Source of the DNA: Paraburkholderia kururiensis
GTDB taxonomy: Bacteria > Pseudomonadota > Gammaproteobacteria > Burkholderiales > Burkholderiaceae
Direction of reading: 5' to 3'
Assembly: GCF_034424375.1 (NCBI RefSeq)
Contig: NZ_CP139965.1
Span: forward strand, 2,542,001-2,606,000
Length of the DNA stretch: 64,000 bases
The position numbers were made by a program, and so were the translations under genes. This document shows positions 8,028-17,217 of the stretch, one piece after another. Each line of letters starts with the position of its first letter. Positions within the stretch are counted from its first letter, which is position 1. A model generated the notes under the pieces. The model was given only the letters and a program-made list of their open reading frames with translations, was not told the DNA's origin and did no database searches.

Positions 8028-9104
8028 ATGAGTCATACCGAACCTCGCTCCTCGCTGCTGGAGCGGACCGAACGACCCGAGGTCTCGATCGTCATCCCCG
8101 TCTACAACGAGGAAGCCGGACTCGCGGCTCTGTTCGCGCGTCTTTATCCGGCGCTCGATGCGCTCGGCACCGGCTACGAAGTGATCTTCGTAAACGACGG
8201 CAGCCGCGACCGCTCGGCCGCGATGCTCGCGGAGCAGTTCCGCGTGCGCCCCGACACCACGCGCGCCATCCTGCTCAACGGCAACTACGGCCAGCACATG
8301 GCGATTCTCGCGGGCTTCGAACACGCGCGCGGCGACATCGTCATCACGCTCGACGCCGACTTGCAGAACCCGCCCGAAGAGATCGGCAACCTGGTCGCGA
8401 AAATGCGCGAGGGCTTCGACTACGTGGGCACCATCCGGCGGCAACGCCAGGACTCGCTGTGGCGCCGCAAGGCGTCGCGCGCGATGAACCGGCTGCGCGA
8501 GCGCATCACGCGCATCAAGATGACAGACCAGGGCTGCATGCTGCGCGCCTACAGCCGGCACATCGTCGATACGATCAACCGCTGCGGCGAAATCAACACC
8601 TTCATTCCCGCGCTCGCCTACACCTTCGCGCAGAACCCCGTGGAAATCGAGGTAGGCCACGAGGAGCGCTTCGCGGGCGAATCGAAGTACTCGCTCTACA
8701 GCCTGATCCGGCTGAACTTCGATCTCGTCACGGGCTTTTCGGTGGTGCCGTTGCAGTGGCTCTCGTTCATCGGCGTGATCCTGTCGCTCGGCTCCGCCGC
8801 GCTTTTCGTTCTGCTGCTGATTCGCCGCTTCATCATCGGCGCGGAAGTGCAAGGCGTGTTCACGCTGTTCGCCATCACGTTCTTCCTGCTCGGCGTGATC
8901 ATCTTCGCGCTGGGGCTGCTGGGCGAGTACATCGGACGCATCTACCAGCAGGTGCGGGCGCGTCCGCGCTATCTGATCCAGACCATTCTCGAGGACCGTG
9001 ACGCGCAGGCCCTGCGCGCAGCCGGCACGGCGAGCGCGGGCAGCCCGTCCATCGTTTCCGCCGCTCCTACCGCTTCTTTTGCCGATCCGGGGCCGAATCC
9101 ATGA
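8028..9104 (+). CDS. arnC: Undecaprenyl-phosphate Ara4FN transferase
   Basis: GT2 glycosyltransferase that moves 4-formamido-L-arabinose from UDP to undecaprenyl phosphate at the inner membrane. It shows VSIVIPVYNEEAG at the N-terminus, the acidic LDADLQNP motif, and two C-terminal hydrophobic hairpin segments (about residues 235-310). The frame is open from 7875, but the family alignment starts near MSHTEPRSS at 8028. This gives 358 residues, slightly longer than the roughly 320-residue enteric enzyme because of the C-terminal tail. Its stop overlaps the next start (ATGA). Confidence 0.92.
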   Translation: MSHTEPRSSLLERTERPEVSIVIPVYNEEAGLAALFARLYPALDALGTGYEVIFVNDGSRDRSAAMLAEQFRVRPDTTRAILLNGNYGQHMAILAGFEHARGDIVITLDADLQNPPEEIGNLVAKMREGFDYVGTIRRQRQDSLWRRKASRAMNRLRERITRIKMTDQGCMLRAYSRHIVDTINRCGEINTFIPALAYTFAQNPVEIEVGHEERFAGESKYSLYSLIRLNFDLVTGFSVVPLQWLSFIGVILSLGSAALFVLLLIRRFIIGAEVQGVFTLFAITFFLLGVIIFALGLLGEYIGRIYQQVRARPRYLIQTILEDRDAQALRAAGTASAGSPSIVSAAPTASFADPGPNP

Positions 9105-10036
9105 AACCGCGTGCTGTCGTATTCGCGTATCACAACGTCGGCGTGCGCTGCCTGCAGGTGCTGCTGGCGCGCGGCGTGGACGTCGCGCTGGTCGTCACCC
9201 ACGAAGACAATCCCGCCGAGAACATCTGGTTCGGCAGCGTTGCCTCGGTGGCGGCCGAACACGGTGTTCCCACCATCACGCCCGCCGATCCGAAGAGCGC
9301 GGAGCTGCGTGCGGCCGTGAGCGCCGCGCGGCCCGACTTCATCTTCTCGTTCTATTACCGCCACATGCTGCCCGCCGACCTGCTCGCGCTCGCCGCGCGC
9401 GGCGCGTATAACATGCACGGCTCGCTGCTGCCGAAGTACCGCGGCCGCGTGCCGGTCAACTGGGCGGTGCTCAACGGCGAAACCGAAACCGGCGCAACGC
9501 TCCACGAGATGGCGGCGAAGCCCGACGCGGGCGCCATCGTCGCCCAGACGCCCGTGCCGATCCTGCCCGACGACACGGCCGCACAGGTGTTCGACAAGGT
9601 GACGGTTGCGGCCGAGCAGACGCTGTGGCGCGTGCTGCCCGCGCTGCTCGCGGGCGAGGCGCCCCATCTGCCCAACGACCTCGCGCACGGCAGCTATTTC
9701 GGGGGCCGCAAGCCCGAAGACGGCCGCATCGACTTCACGAAGCCGGCGCGCGAGGTCTACAACCTGATTCGCGCCGTGGCGCCGCCCTACCCGGGCGCCT
9801 TCACCGACCTCGACGGACAGCGTTTCGTGATCGCCCGCGCACGGCTCGCGCCGCCGGGCGCCGCCCCCGCGGATTTGCCGCCGGGCCTCGCGGTAAGCGA
9901 TAATGCCCTCCTCGCGATCTGCGGCGACGGCCGTGCGATCGCCGTTCATGAATTGCGGCACCAGCACGACGGCATCGAGACCGTCGTCACGCCGGCCGGA
10001 TTCGCCCAGCTCATTCATTCTTCCCGTCATTCATGA
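9101..10036 (+). CDS. arnA: UDP-Ara4N formyltransferase (N-terminal half of ArnA as its own gene)
   Basis: 311-residue formyltransferase using N10-formyltetrahydrofolate to formylate UDP-L-Ara4N. The catalytic set is visible: N104 and H106 in NMHGSLLPKYRG and D142 in KPDAGAI. In enterics this domain is fused to the decarboxylase in one ArnA; here they are two genes with ATGA overlaps on both sides, indicating translational coupling. The symbol is used for the formyltransferase half. Confidence 0.9.
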   Translation: MKPRAVVFAYHNVGVRCLQVLLARGVDVALVVTHEDNPAENIWFGSVASVAAEHGVPTITPADPKSAELRAAVSAARPDFIFSFYYRHMLPADLLALAARGAYNMHGSLLPKYRGRVPVNWAVLNGETETGATLHEMAAKPDAGAIVAQTPVPILPDDTAAQVFDKVTVAAEQTLWRVLPALLAGEAPHLPNDLAHGSYFGGRKPEDGRIDFTKPAREVYNLIRAVAPPYPGAFTDLDGQRFVIARARLAPPGAAPADLPPGLAVSDNALLAICGDGRAIAVHELRHQHDGIETVVTPAGFAQLIHSSRHS

Positions 10037-11100
10037 AAACCGAAGGTTTCGCCAAAAAAGTCCTGATTCTGGGTGTCAACGGCTTCATCGGCCATCACCT
10101 GTCCAAACGCATTCTCGAAACCACCGACTGGGAAGTCTTCGGGATGGACATGCAGACCGAGCGCCTCGGCGACCTCGTGAATCATGAGCGGATGCACTTC
10201 TTCGAAGGCGACATCACGATCAACAAGGAGTGGGTCGAATATCACGTGAAGAAATGCGACGTGATCCTGCCGCTCGTCGCGATCGCCACGCCCGCCACCT
10301 ATGTGCAACAGCCGCTGCGCGTGTTCGAACTCGACTTCGAGGCGAACCTGCCCATCGTGCGTTCGGCCGTGAAGTACGGCAAACATCTGGTGTTCCCCTC
10401 GACCTCCGAGGTGTACGGCATGTGCACCGACGAGCAGTTCGACCCGGACGCCTCGTCGCTCATCTACGGCCCCATCAACAAGCCGCGCTGGATCTACGCG
10501 TGCTCGAAGCAGCTGATGGACCGCGTGATCTGGGGCTACGGCATGCAGGAAGGGCTCAACTTCACGCTGTTCCGTCCGTTCAACTGGATCGGACCGGGCC
10601 TCGACTCGATCTACACGCCGAAGGAAGGCAGCTCGCGCGTGGTCACGCAGTTCCTCGGCCACATCGTGCGCGGCGAGAACATCAGCCTCGTGGACGGCGG
10701 CGCCCAGAAACGCGCCTTCACCGACATCGACGACGGCATCGACGCGCTCATGAAGATCATCGAGAACAAGGGCGGCATGGCCTCGGGCAAGATCTACAAC
10801 ATCGGTAATCCGTCGAACAATTACTCGGTGCGCGAGCTCGCGAACAAGATGCTTGCACTCGCCGCGGAGTACGCGGAATACGCGGATACGGCAAAGCGCG
10901 TGCAGCTCGTGGAAACGTCGTCGGGCGCGTACTACGGCGCCGGCTACCAGGACGTGCAAAACCGCGTGCCGAAGATCGACAACACGATGCAGGAACTGGG
11001 CTGGGCGCCGAAGGCTACCTTCGACGACGCGCTCCGCAAGATCTTCGAAGCGTATCGCGGCCACGTCGCCGAGGCGCGCGCCCTCGTCGAGCAGCAATAA
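10033..11100 (+). CDS. arnA: UDP-glucuronate 4-oxidative decarboxylase (C-terminal half of ArnA as its own gene)
   Basis: 355-residue NAD-dependent extended SDR that oxidises and decarboxylates UDP-glucuronate to UDP-4-ketopentose, the substrate of ArnB. The Rossmann motif is GVNGFIG (14-20), the active-site stretch is PSTSEVYGM, and the catalytic pair is Y155/K159 in YACSK. Its start overlaps the formyltransferase stop (ATGA), so the two ArnA activities should be made in equal amounts. Confidence 0.93.
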   Translation: MKTEGFAKKVLILGVNGFIGHHLSKRILETTDWEVFGMDMQTERLGDLVNHERMHFFEGDITINKEWVEYHVKKCDVILPLVAIATPATYVQQPLRVFELDFEANLPIVRSAVKYGKHLVFPSTSEVYGMCTDEQFDPDASSLIYGPINKPRWIYACSKQLMDRVIWGYGMQEGLNFTLFRPFNWIGPGLDSIYTPKEGSSRVVTQFLGHIVRGENISLVDGGAQKRAFTDIDDGIDALMKIIENKGGMASGKIYNIGNPSNNYSVRELANKMLALAAEYAEYADTAKRVQLVETSSGAYYGAGYQDVQNRVPKIDNTMQELGWAPKATFDDALRKIFEAYRGHVAEARALVEQQ

Positions 11101-11112
11101 GCGGGACACGCC

Positions 11113-12009
11113 TTGGCCCGTATCGTCCTGAAGATCGACGTCGACACGCTGCGCGGCACGCGCGAAGGCGTGCCGAATCTCGCGCGCATCTTCGATCGCT
11201 TCAAGGCTCGCGCCACGTTCCTGTTCAGCCTCGGCCCGGATCACACGGGCTGGGCGCTGCGTCGCGTCCTGCGGCCGGGGTTTCTCAAGAAGGTGTCGCG
11301 CACGTCCGTGGTGGAGCACTACGGCGTCAGGCAGTTGATGTACGGCGTGCTGCTGCCAGGCCCTGACATCGGCGTGCGCGCGGCCACCGAGATGCGCGCT
11401 ATCCACGAAGCCGGTTTCGAGTGCGGCATCCATACGTGGGACCACGTCTACTGGCAGGACAACGTGCGCAGCCGCTCGCGCGAGTGGACCGTCGCACAGA
11501 TGCAGCAGAGCCACGCGCGCTTCGTCGACGTGTTCGGCACGCCGCCCGTCACGCATGGCGCGGCCGGCTGGCAGATGAACGATGCAGCCTTCGAGCAGAT
11601 CGACGCGTGGGGCATGCACTACGCGTCCGACGGACGGGGGCATACGCCCTACCGGCCGGTCGTGAACGGTCGCACGCTCTCGCATGTGCAGATGCCCACT
11701 ACGCTGCCCACGCTCGACGAAGTGCTCGGCGTGGACGGCATCGACGAAGGCAACGTCGCGGAGTGGATGCTCGAGCGCACCGAGAACAATCCCTGCGACC
11801 AGGTGTTCACGCTGCACGCCGAACTCGAAGGCCAGAAGCTTGCGCCCGTGTTCGAAGCGCTGCTTGCAGGCTGGCGTGCACAAGGTCACACGTTCGCCAC
11901 GATGGGCGACTACTACGCGACGCTGGACCGCAACGCGCTGCCATCGTACCCTGTCACGTGGGGCGAAATTCCCGGCCGCTCCGGCGAGTTGATCGTTCAG
12001 CCCGATTGA
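11113..12009 (+). CDS. arnD: 4-formamido-Ara4N-phosphoundecaprenol deformylase
   Basis: 298-residue polysaccharide deacetylase (NodB) family protein that deformylates undecaprenyl-phosphate-Ara4FN, making the pathway irreversible before flipping. The metal-binding motif starts at KIDVDTLRGT, followed by RATFLFSLGPDHTG and HTWDHVYWQD. The start is a TTG at 11113, preceded by GGGA at good spacing. It is the last gene of the arn cluster. The next gene is about 195 bases away. Confidence 0.9.
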   Translation: MARIVLKIDVDTLRGTREGVPNLARIFDRFKARATFLFSLGPDHTGWALRRVLRPGFLKKVSRTSVVEHYGVRQLMYGVLLPGPDIGVRAATEMRAIHEAGFECGIHTWDHVYWQDNVRSRSREWTVAQMQQSHARFVDVFGTPPVTHGAAGWQMNDAAFEQIDAWGMHYASDGRGHTPYRPVVNGRTLSHVQMPTTLPTLDEVLGVDGIDEGNVAEWMLERTENNPCDQVFTLHAELEGQKLAPVFEALLAGWRAQGHTFATMGDYYATLDRNALPSYPVTWGEIPGRSGELIVQPD

Positions 12010-12203
12010 CTGTCGATCGATTCCCGATCGATTTCAGGTCGATCCCGCCGCTTCAGCAAGCCCGTTTGACCGCAGCACGCGCGCCTCGCCACGAGGTACG
12101 ACGCGCCGTGCCTGCCGGCCGTTCCCCCTCCCGATGTGCGGCCTCCGCGGTACCGTCGCGCGGCGCACGTCGTCCGTCATAAAACCAACAACCGGAGAAA
12201 CAC

Positions 12204-12665
12204 GTGCCCATCGCAGTCGACCAACCCGTCCCCGACTTCACCGCTCAGGCGACTGGCGGCGATTTCACGCTTTCCAGTCTTCGGGGCAAGAAGGTGGTGC
12301 TGTATTTCTATCCCAAGGACAACACGCCGGGCTGCACGACCGAAGGCCTGCAGTTCCGCGACCTGTATCCGAAATTCAAGAAGGCCGGCGCCGAGATCGT
12401 GGGCGTATCGCGCGACAGCGTGCGTTCGCACGACAACTTCAAGGCAAAGCTGGAACTGCCGTTTACCTTGGTATCGGATGCCGATGAAGCGCTCTGTTCG
12501 CTCTTCGGCGTCATCAAAATGAAGAAAATGTATGGCAAAGAGGTACGTGGAATCGAGCGCTCCACTTTCCTCATCGACGGGCAGGGCGTGCTTCGCCGGG
12601 AGTGGCGCGGCGTGCGCGTGCCGGGCCATGTCGATGAAATCCTGGAGGCTGTACAAGCGCTTTGA
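12204..12665 (+). CDS. bcp: Peroxiredoxin of the Bcp/PrxQ group
   Basis: 153-residue thiol peroxidase reducing hydroperoxides. The peroxidatic cysteine is C44 in PKDNTPGCTTEG. The usual second cysteines are missing: the +5 position is leucine, and the position of the alpha-3 resolving cysteine (SHDNFK) is lysine. Only C98 remains, so it may act as a 1-Cys enzyme, as reported for some Burkholderia Bcp proteins. The start is GTG at 12204, after CCGGAGAAACAC. Confidence 0.93.
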   Translation: MPIAVDQPVPDFTAQATGGDFTLSSLRGKKVVLYFYPKDNTPGCTTEGLQFRDLYPKFKKAGAEIVGVSRDSVRSHDNFKAKLELPFTLVSDADEALCSLFGVIKMKKMYGKEVRGIERSTFLIDGQGVLRREWRGVRVPGHVDEILEAVQAL

Positions 12666-13016
12666 GGCGCGTTATATTGGGTTGCAATGAGTGCCTGTCC
12701 ACCCCATTCTTTTCGCAGTCGTACCCGCCGCCGTCCGGCAGTTCAGTCCGCCGACGCTGATGCCGCGAGGTACGACGCGACAATGGTAGTAGTCGAGCCG
12801 CTTGCCTCGCTCACCGAGGCAGCGGCTTTTTTGTTTGCGCCCCGCCGGAGCTCTCTCCGGTCACGCGTCTTTCCCAAGGAGCCCATCGAAAACCAGGCGA
12901 ACCGGCATTTTCAGACCTGAGCGCGCCGCGATACGTCTTCATCGAATGCCTACCCGGCGTTCGCATCAAGGCGCAGACGGCGCACGATACTCGACCCGAT
13001 TTTTTCGAGGGACACC
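12666..13016. other. Intergenic region between bcp and phoH with a strong terminator
   Basis: About 350 bases without a supported gene. It contains a strong rho-independent terminator near 12795-12833, about 130 bases past bcp, and then about 180 bases of phoH leader. The distance from the bcp stop leaves room for a long 3' UTR or a short RNA. Confidence 0.45.
12795..12833 (+). terminator. Rho-independent terminator after bcp
   Basis: Stem arms GAGCCGCTTGCCTCG and CGAGGCAGCGGCTT pair with one bulged base around a CTCAC loop, followed by CTTTTTTG. A strong canonical terminator on the plus strand. Confidence 0.85.
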
Positions 13017-14864
13017 ATGCCTTTGCCTACCCCACCCAGCAAACTCGGCAACCTGCTGTCGCCTGACGAGTACAAGGCCAAAGCCCGCCCCGCAAAACCG
13101 GTGAAGAAGCAGACGGCCGAAGGGGATTTCACCGATACGGCCGAATACGGCGCGGCCAGCGTCGCCATGCCGATGACCGAAGCGGCAAACGCCGCCACTA
13201 CCTTGCGGCAAGTACCGCTGCCTTCGGCGCCCGCTGTGGCCGCCGCGCTCGAGCCCGTGGCGCCGGCGCCGCGCGGCCGCAAGAAACAGACAGCCGCGTT
13301 GCTGCAACCTCTTGCAGCCGAAGACGACCTCGAAGCGCCTGCCGCACCGCTCGCGCCCAGCACGCCCGTTGCGCGTAATGGAAAATCCGCGCCGGCCGAG
13401 GCGCGAACCGGCGCCGCGCCGCGCGCCCAAGGTTCGCGCAAGAAACGCGTTCATCCCGAAGAGGCGACGGAAGTCCGCAAGCTCTTCGTGCTCGACACCA
13501 ACGTGCTGATGCACGACCCCACCTGCCTCTTCCGCTTCGAGGAGCACGACGTCTATCTGCCGATGATGACGCTCGAAGAACTCGACAACCACAAGAAGGG
13601 GATGTCGGAGGTCGCGCGCAACGCACGTCAGGTGAGCCGTACGCTCGACTCGCTCGTCGCGAACGCCGGGCCGATTACCGAAGGCATTCCGCTGTCGCGT
13701 CTCGGCAGCCTCGAAGCGCTTGGGCGCCTGTATTTCCAGACGCAGCTCACGGAGATCGAACCCGTCGAAGGGCTGCCGCAAGGCAAGGCCGACAACCAGA
13801 TTCTCGGCGTAGTGCGCGCACTTCAGCGCGACCGTGAAGACCAGCTCGTCGTGCTGGTGTCGAAAGACATCAACATGCGCATCAAGGCGCACGCGCTGGG
13901 CCTGCCCGCGGAAGACTACTTCAACGACCAGGTTCTCGAAGACAAGGACCTGCTCTATACCGGCATTCGCGCCCTGCCCCAGGACTTCTGGACGAAGCAC
14001 GCGAAGGGCATGGAAAGCTGGCAGGACACCAAGACCGGGACCACGTATTACCGTGTGACCGGACCGCTCGTCGCGTCGATGCTCGTCAACGAGTTCGTGT
14101 ACCTGGAGCCGCAGAACGGCGAGCCCGCGTTCCATGCGATCGTGCGCGAGCTCAACGGCAAGACGGCGCTGCTGCAAACCCTGCGCGACTATGGGCACCA
14201 CAAGAACAACGTGTGGGGCATCACGGCGCGCAACCGCGAGCAGAACTTCGCGCTAAACCTGCTGATGGATCCGGAGATCGACTTCGTCACGCTGCTTGGC
14301 CAGGCCGGTACCGGCAAGACGCTCGTCGCGCTCGCCGCCGGCCTCGCGCAGGTGCTGGACGACAAGCGCTACAACGAGATCATCGTGACGCGGGCAACCG
14401 TGCCCGTCGGCGAGGACATCGGCTTTCTGCCCGGCACCGAAGAGGAAAAGATGCAGCCGTGGATGGGCGCATTCGACGACAACCTCGAAGTGCTCCAGAA
14501 GACCGACGACGCCGCCGGCGAATGGGGTCGCGCGGCGACGCAGGAGTTGATCCGCTCGCGGCTCAAAGTGAAAAGCATGAACTTCATGCGCGGTCGCACC
14601 TTTGTGGACAAGTACCTGATCATCGACGAGGCACAGAACCTCACGCCCAAGCAGATGAAGACGCTCGTCACGCGCGCGGGTCCCGGCACGAAGATCATCT
14701 GCCTCGGCAACATCGCGCAGATCGATACGCCTTACCTCACGGAAGGCAGCTCGGGCCTCACCTACGTCGTGGATCGCTTCAAGGGTTGGGCGCATAGCGG
14801 CCACGTCACGCTCGCGCGCGGCGAACGCTCGCGTCTCGCGGACTACGCCTCGGACATTCTGTAA
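13017..14864 (+). CDS. PIN domain-PhoH ATPase fusion protein
   Basis: 615-residue PhoH-like protein with a PIN nuclease-type domain. About 150 low-complexity Ala/Pro-rich residues come first. A PIN domain follows near 153-300 (LFVLDTNVLMHDP and the acidic TLEELDNHKKG). The PhoH ATPase comes last, with Walker A GQAGTGKT near residue 427 and Walker B YLIIDEAQN near 533. Proteins of this architecture (PhoH2/YlaK type) are linked to RNA unwinding and cleavage. The ATG at 13017 follows GAGGG. It lies between two terminators and is probably monocistronic. Confidence 0.9.
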   Translation: MPLPTPPSKLGNLLSPDEYKAKARPAKPVKKQTAEGDFTDTAEYGAASVAMPMTEAANAATTLRQVPLPSAPAVAAALEPVAPAPRGRKKQTAALLQPLAAEDDLEAPAAPLAPSTPVARNGKSAPAEARTGAAPRAQGSRKKRVHPEEATEVRKLFVLDTNVLMHDPTCLFRFEEHDVYLPMMTLEELDNHKKGMSEVARNARQVSRTLDSLVANAGPITEGIPLSRLGSLEALGRLYFQTQLTEIEPVEGLPQGKADNQILGVVRALQRDREDQLVVLVSKDINMRIKAHALGLPAEDYFNDQVLEDKDLLYTGIRALPQDFWTKHAKGMESWQDTKTGTTYYRVTGPLVASMLVNEFVYLEPQNGEPAFHAIVRELNGKTALLQTLRDYGHHKNNVWGITARNREQNFALNLLMDPEIDFVTLLGQAGTGKTLVALAAGLAQVLDDKRYNEIIVTRATVPVGEDIGFLPGTEEEKMQPWMGAFDDNLEVLQKTDDAAGEWGRAATQELIRSRLKVKSMNFMRGRTFVDKYLIIDEAQNLTPKQMKTLVTRAGPGTKIICLGNIAQIDTPYLTEGSSGLTYVVDRFKGWAHSGHVTLARGERSRLADYASDIL

Positions 14865-14914
14865 GCCGCGCGTACCCTGCTGCTGCCGGTTGCCCCTTAA
14901 CGCCAGCCTCACCA

Positions 14915-14952
14915 GGAACCGCATTCGGGTCGCCGGATGCGGTTCTTTTTTT
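14915..14952 (+). terminator. Rho-independent terminator after phoH
   Basis: AACCGCATTCGGG and CCGGATGCGGTT form a stem with a TCG loop, followed by CTTTTTTTG. It lies about 50 bases after the PhoH stop. Confidence 0.85.
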
Positions 14953-15128
14953 GCCCGTCCATAGAAACGTCGATCGACGCCAAAAAGCGCGGCCGGCGCA
15001 ACGGCAATACAACACTTAGCGCGTAAACTTCACGTAACTTATGAGGATTTCTTGCCGCAGCCGCGCCGCACGGGCTACCATCGGCACATTCCCATGTCCC
15101 GCGCGCCTCCCGGGCGTTCGCTTGCGCC

Positions 15129-16295
15129 ATGCTCCGTCTCTGGATTGCCCTGCTGATCGCGCTGCTGCTGGCGGCGTGTTCGAGCCCGCCACAGCGCGTC
15201 GCGCGCGCAACAGGCGGCTCGGGCGCATCCGGCGACGCGTTTCGCACAAGGCCGCCGGGCCTGCCAAACTTCGTCGACCACAGCGTGGGGCGCGAGGAAA
15301 TCTCGATCCAGGCCATGAGCCTTGTCGGCGTGCCCTACCGCTGGGGTGGCAATACGCCGGACAGCGGCTTCGACTGCAGCGGACTCGTGCATTACGTGAT
15401 CGCCCGTGCAGCGTCGGTGAATCTGCCGCGCACGACGGCGGAAATGAGCGGGCGCGGCGAATCCATCGAGCCTGACGAGATCGCGCCGGGCGACCTCATC
15501 TTCTTCAACACCACCGGACGGCCGCACTCGCACGTCGGCATCTATGTCGGCAAGTTGCGGTTCGTGAATGCGCCATCCACGGGCGGCACGGTGCGCCTCG
15601 ATTACCTGACGAACCCTTATTGGGCGAAGCGCTTCGACGGTATTCGCCGGGTCGCGCCACCGAAGACGGCGCCCACGCCATTCGACGCCCCGAGTTATGA
15701 GGCTTCGACGACGCCGGCCCAGCGCGGTCCGGCGCCGCGGGTGGTGACCGCTGTTGCGCCGTCGTCGGCACCGGCTCGCGTGGCTGCGATTGCGCCGGAG
15801 CCTCGCGCGGCGGCAAGCGTGGCGCCTTCGATCGCTCCGGCGCAAGGCTACCAACCGTATCCGCAGGACACAGGCCGCACCAGCACGACTGCGGGCTCCG
15901 CTGTCGCGACGTCCGCTGATGCATTTGAGCCGCCCCCGCCCCAGATGAGCGCGGCACAGCGACAGGCTCAGGCGGCAGGCGCGATTGCGCCGTCGACGGC
16001 CGTTACGTCGGCAACGCAAGCTCAAGTTACGACAGGCACAGCGTTCGACCCATCCGGCAACCGGGCAGCAGACACAGCCGCCAGCCGATCGGCCGATCCC
16101 ATCGATGCCGCTGCCGACGCGTTCGAGCCGCCTCCGCCGGCAGCTGTCGCGGCCCGTCAGGCGCAGCAAGCCCATGCCACAGGCGAAGCAACGGACGTGC
16201 AGGTCATGCGCGCATCCACGGCATCGCGCGGCACGCCCGCGCCCACCCAATCCGGCGACGATCCCATCGCGCGCTTTGCCAACGGCAACTTCTAG
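15129..16295 (+). CDS. NlpC/P60 peptidoglycan hydrolase lipoprotein with long Ala/Pro-rich tail
   Basis: 388-residue outer-envelope lipoprotein. The signal LLIALLLAACSS carries a lipobox with the acylated cysteine at about residue 17. The NlpC/P60 cysteine peptidase domain spans about 50-170: YRWGGNTPDSGFDCSG contains the catalytic cysteine, and RPHSHVGIYVG the histidine. Such enzymes cut peptide stems in peptidoglycan. The C-terminal half is low complexity and includes two DAFEPPPP units (near 15920 and 16120), perhaps a wall-spanning linker. Starts 265 bases after phoH with its own terminator in between. Confidence 0.9.
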   Translation: MLRLWIALLIALLLAACSSPPQRVARATGGSGASGDAFRTRPPGLPNFVDHSVGREEISIQAMSLVGVPYRWGGNTPDSGFDCSGLVHYVIARAASVNLPRTTAEMSGRGESIEPDEIAPGDLIFFNTTGRPHSHVGIYVGKLRFVNAPSTGGTVRLDYLTNPYWAKRFDGIRRVAPPKTAPTPFDAPSYEASTTPAQRGPAPRVVTAVAPSSAPARVAAIAPEPRAAASVAPSIAPAQGYQPYPQDTGRTSTTAGSAVATSADAFEPPPPQMSAAQRQAQAAGAIAPSTAVTSATQAQVTTGTAFDPSGNRAADTAASRSADPIDAAADAFEPPPPAAVAARQAQQAHATGEATDVQVMRASTASRGTPAPTQSGDDPIARFANGNF

Positions 16296-16382
16296 GCGAT
16301 CCGCACCGCCCGGTTCGCACGCGGTCGTCCGCAGGCTCTGCTATCGTTGCGCCGTAGCGTTCCTCGCGCGGAGGGTGACACG

Positions 16383-17189
16383 ATGGATCTCGAGCTTCGC
16401 AACAAGGTGGTACTGGTCACAGGCGGCAGCAAAGGCATCGGCCTCGCCTGTGCCCGCGCGTTCGGGCGCGAAGGCGCCAAAGTCGCGATCGTCTCGCGCG
16501 ACCCCGCGAATCTGGCACGAGCTCGTGAACAGCTGGCGTCCGAAGGCCTGCATGTCCATCTGACGCGCGCCGATCTGCACGAGCCGCACGCCGTAGCCGA
16601 TCTGGTGGAGGACGTGACCACGTCGGTCGGACCCATCGACGTGCTGATCAACAGCGCCGGCGCCGCCCGGCGCTACGACCCCGAAACGCTCGATGCCGCC
16701 GCATTCAAGGCGACCATGGAAGCCAAATATTTCCCGTACGTCTACACGCAGCAGGAGGTGCTGCGGCGCATGGTGGAACGCGCGAAATCAGACGGCGCCG
16801 AAGACGCGGGCGCGATCGTGAACATCATCGGGATGGGCGGAAAGATCGCGAGCGACATCCATATCGCGGGCGGCGCGGCCAATGCGGCGCTGATGCTGGC
16901 GACCGTGGGACTCGCGCACTATCACGCCCGCTACGGCATCCGCATTAACGCGATCAACCCCGGCGCCACGCTCACCGAGCGGCTTCAGGAAGCGCTTCAG
17001 CTCGAAGCGGCGCAGCAAGGGCTGAGTGCGGACGAGGCCCTGGCGCAAGGCCAGAGCAAAGTCCCGCTCAAACGCTTCGCAAAGCCGGAGGAGATCGCCG
17101 AGGTCGCGCTCTTCCTGGCGAGTCGGCGTGCGAGCTACGTCACGGGCGCGATCATCCCTATGGATGGCGGTACCGCGCCCCTGATCTGA
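16383..17189 (+). CDS. Short-chain dehydrogenase/reductase
   Basis: 268-residue SDR oxidoreductase. The coenzyme motif is TGGSKGIGLACARAFG (TGxxxGIG) near residues 11-26, followed by the NSAG-type motif INSAGAARRYD. The usual Tyr-x-x-x-Lys is not obvious: the active-site region here reads IIGMGGKIASDIHIAGGAANAALM. That is atypical and may mean altered chemistry. The C-terminus PMDGGTAPLI is typical. The ATG at 16383 follows GGAGGG; the longer frame from 16347 lacks such a site. Substrate unknown. Confidence 0.85.
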   Translation: MDLELRNKVVLVTGGSKGIGLACARAFGREGAKVAIVSRDPANLARAREQLASEGLHVHLTRADLHEPHAVADLVEDVTTSVGPIDVLINSAGAARRYDPETLDAAAFKATMEAKYFPYVYTQQEVLRRMVERAKSDGAEDAGAIVNIIGMGGKIASDIHIAGGAANAALMLATVGLAHYHARYGIRINAINPGATLTERLQEALQLEAAQQGLSADEALAQGQSKVPLKRFAKPEEIAEVALFLASRRASYVTGAIIPMDGGTAPLI

Positions 17190-17217
17190 ACGGGCGGCGA
17201 GCGCCGCCCGGGCGGGG

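Noticed and set aside
6534..8852. 772-residue minus-strand frame across arnB/arnC
   Set aside because: Shadow of two well-supported genes, no family pattern, His/Arg/Ala-biased.
10027..11889. 620-residue minus-strand frame opposite the ArnA dehydrogenase and ArnD
   Set aside because: Antisense shadow of recognised enzymes; no domain seen.
12010..12203. GATCGATT repeats after arnD as a terminator
   Set aside because: The sequence is a pair of short direct repeats without a stable stem or T-run.
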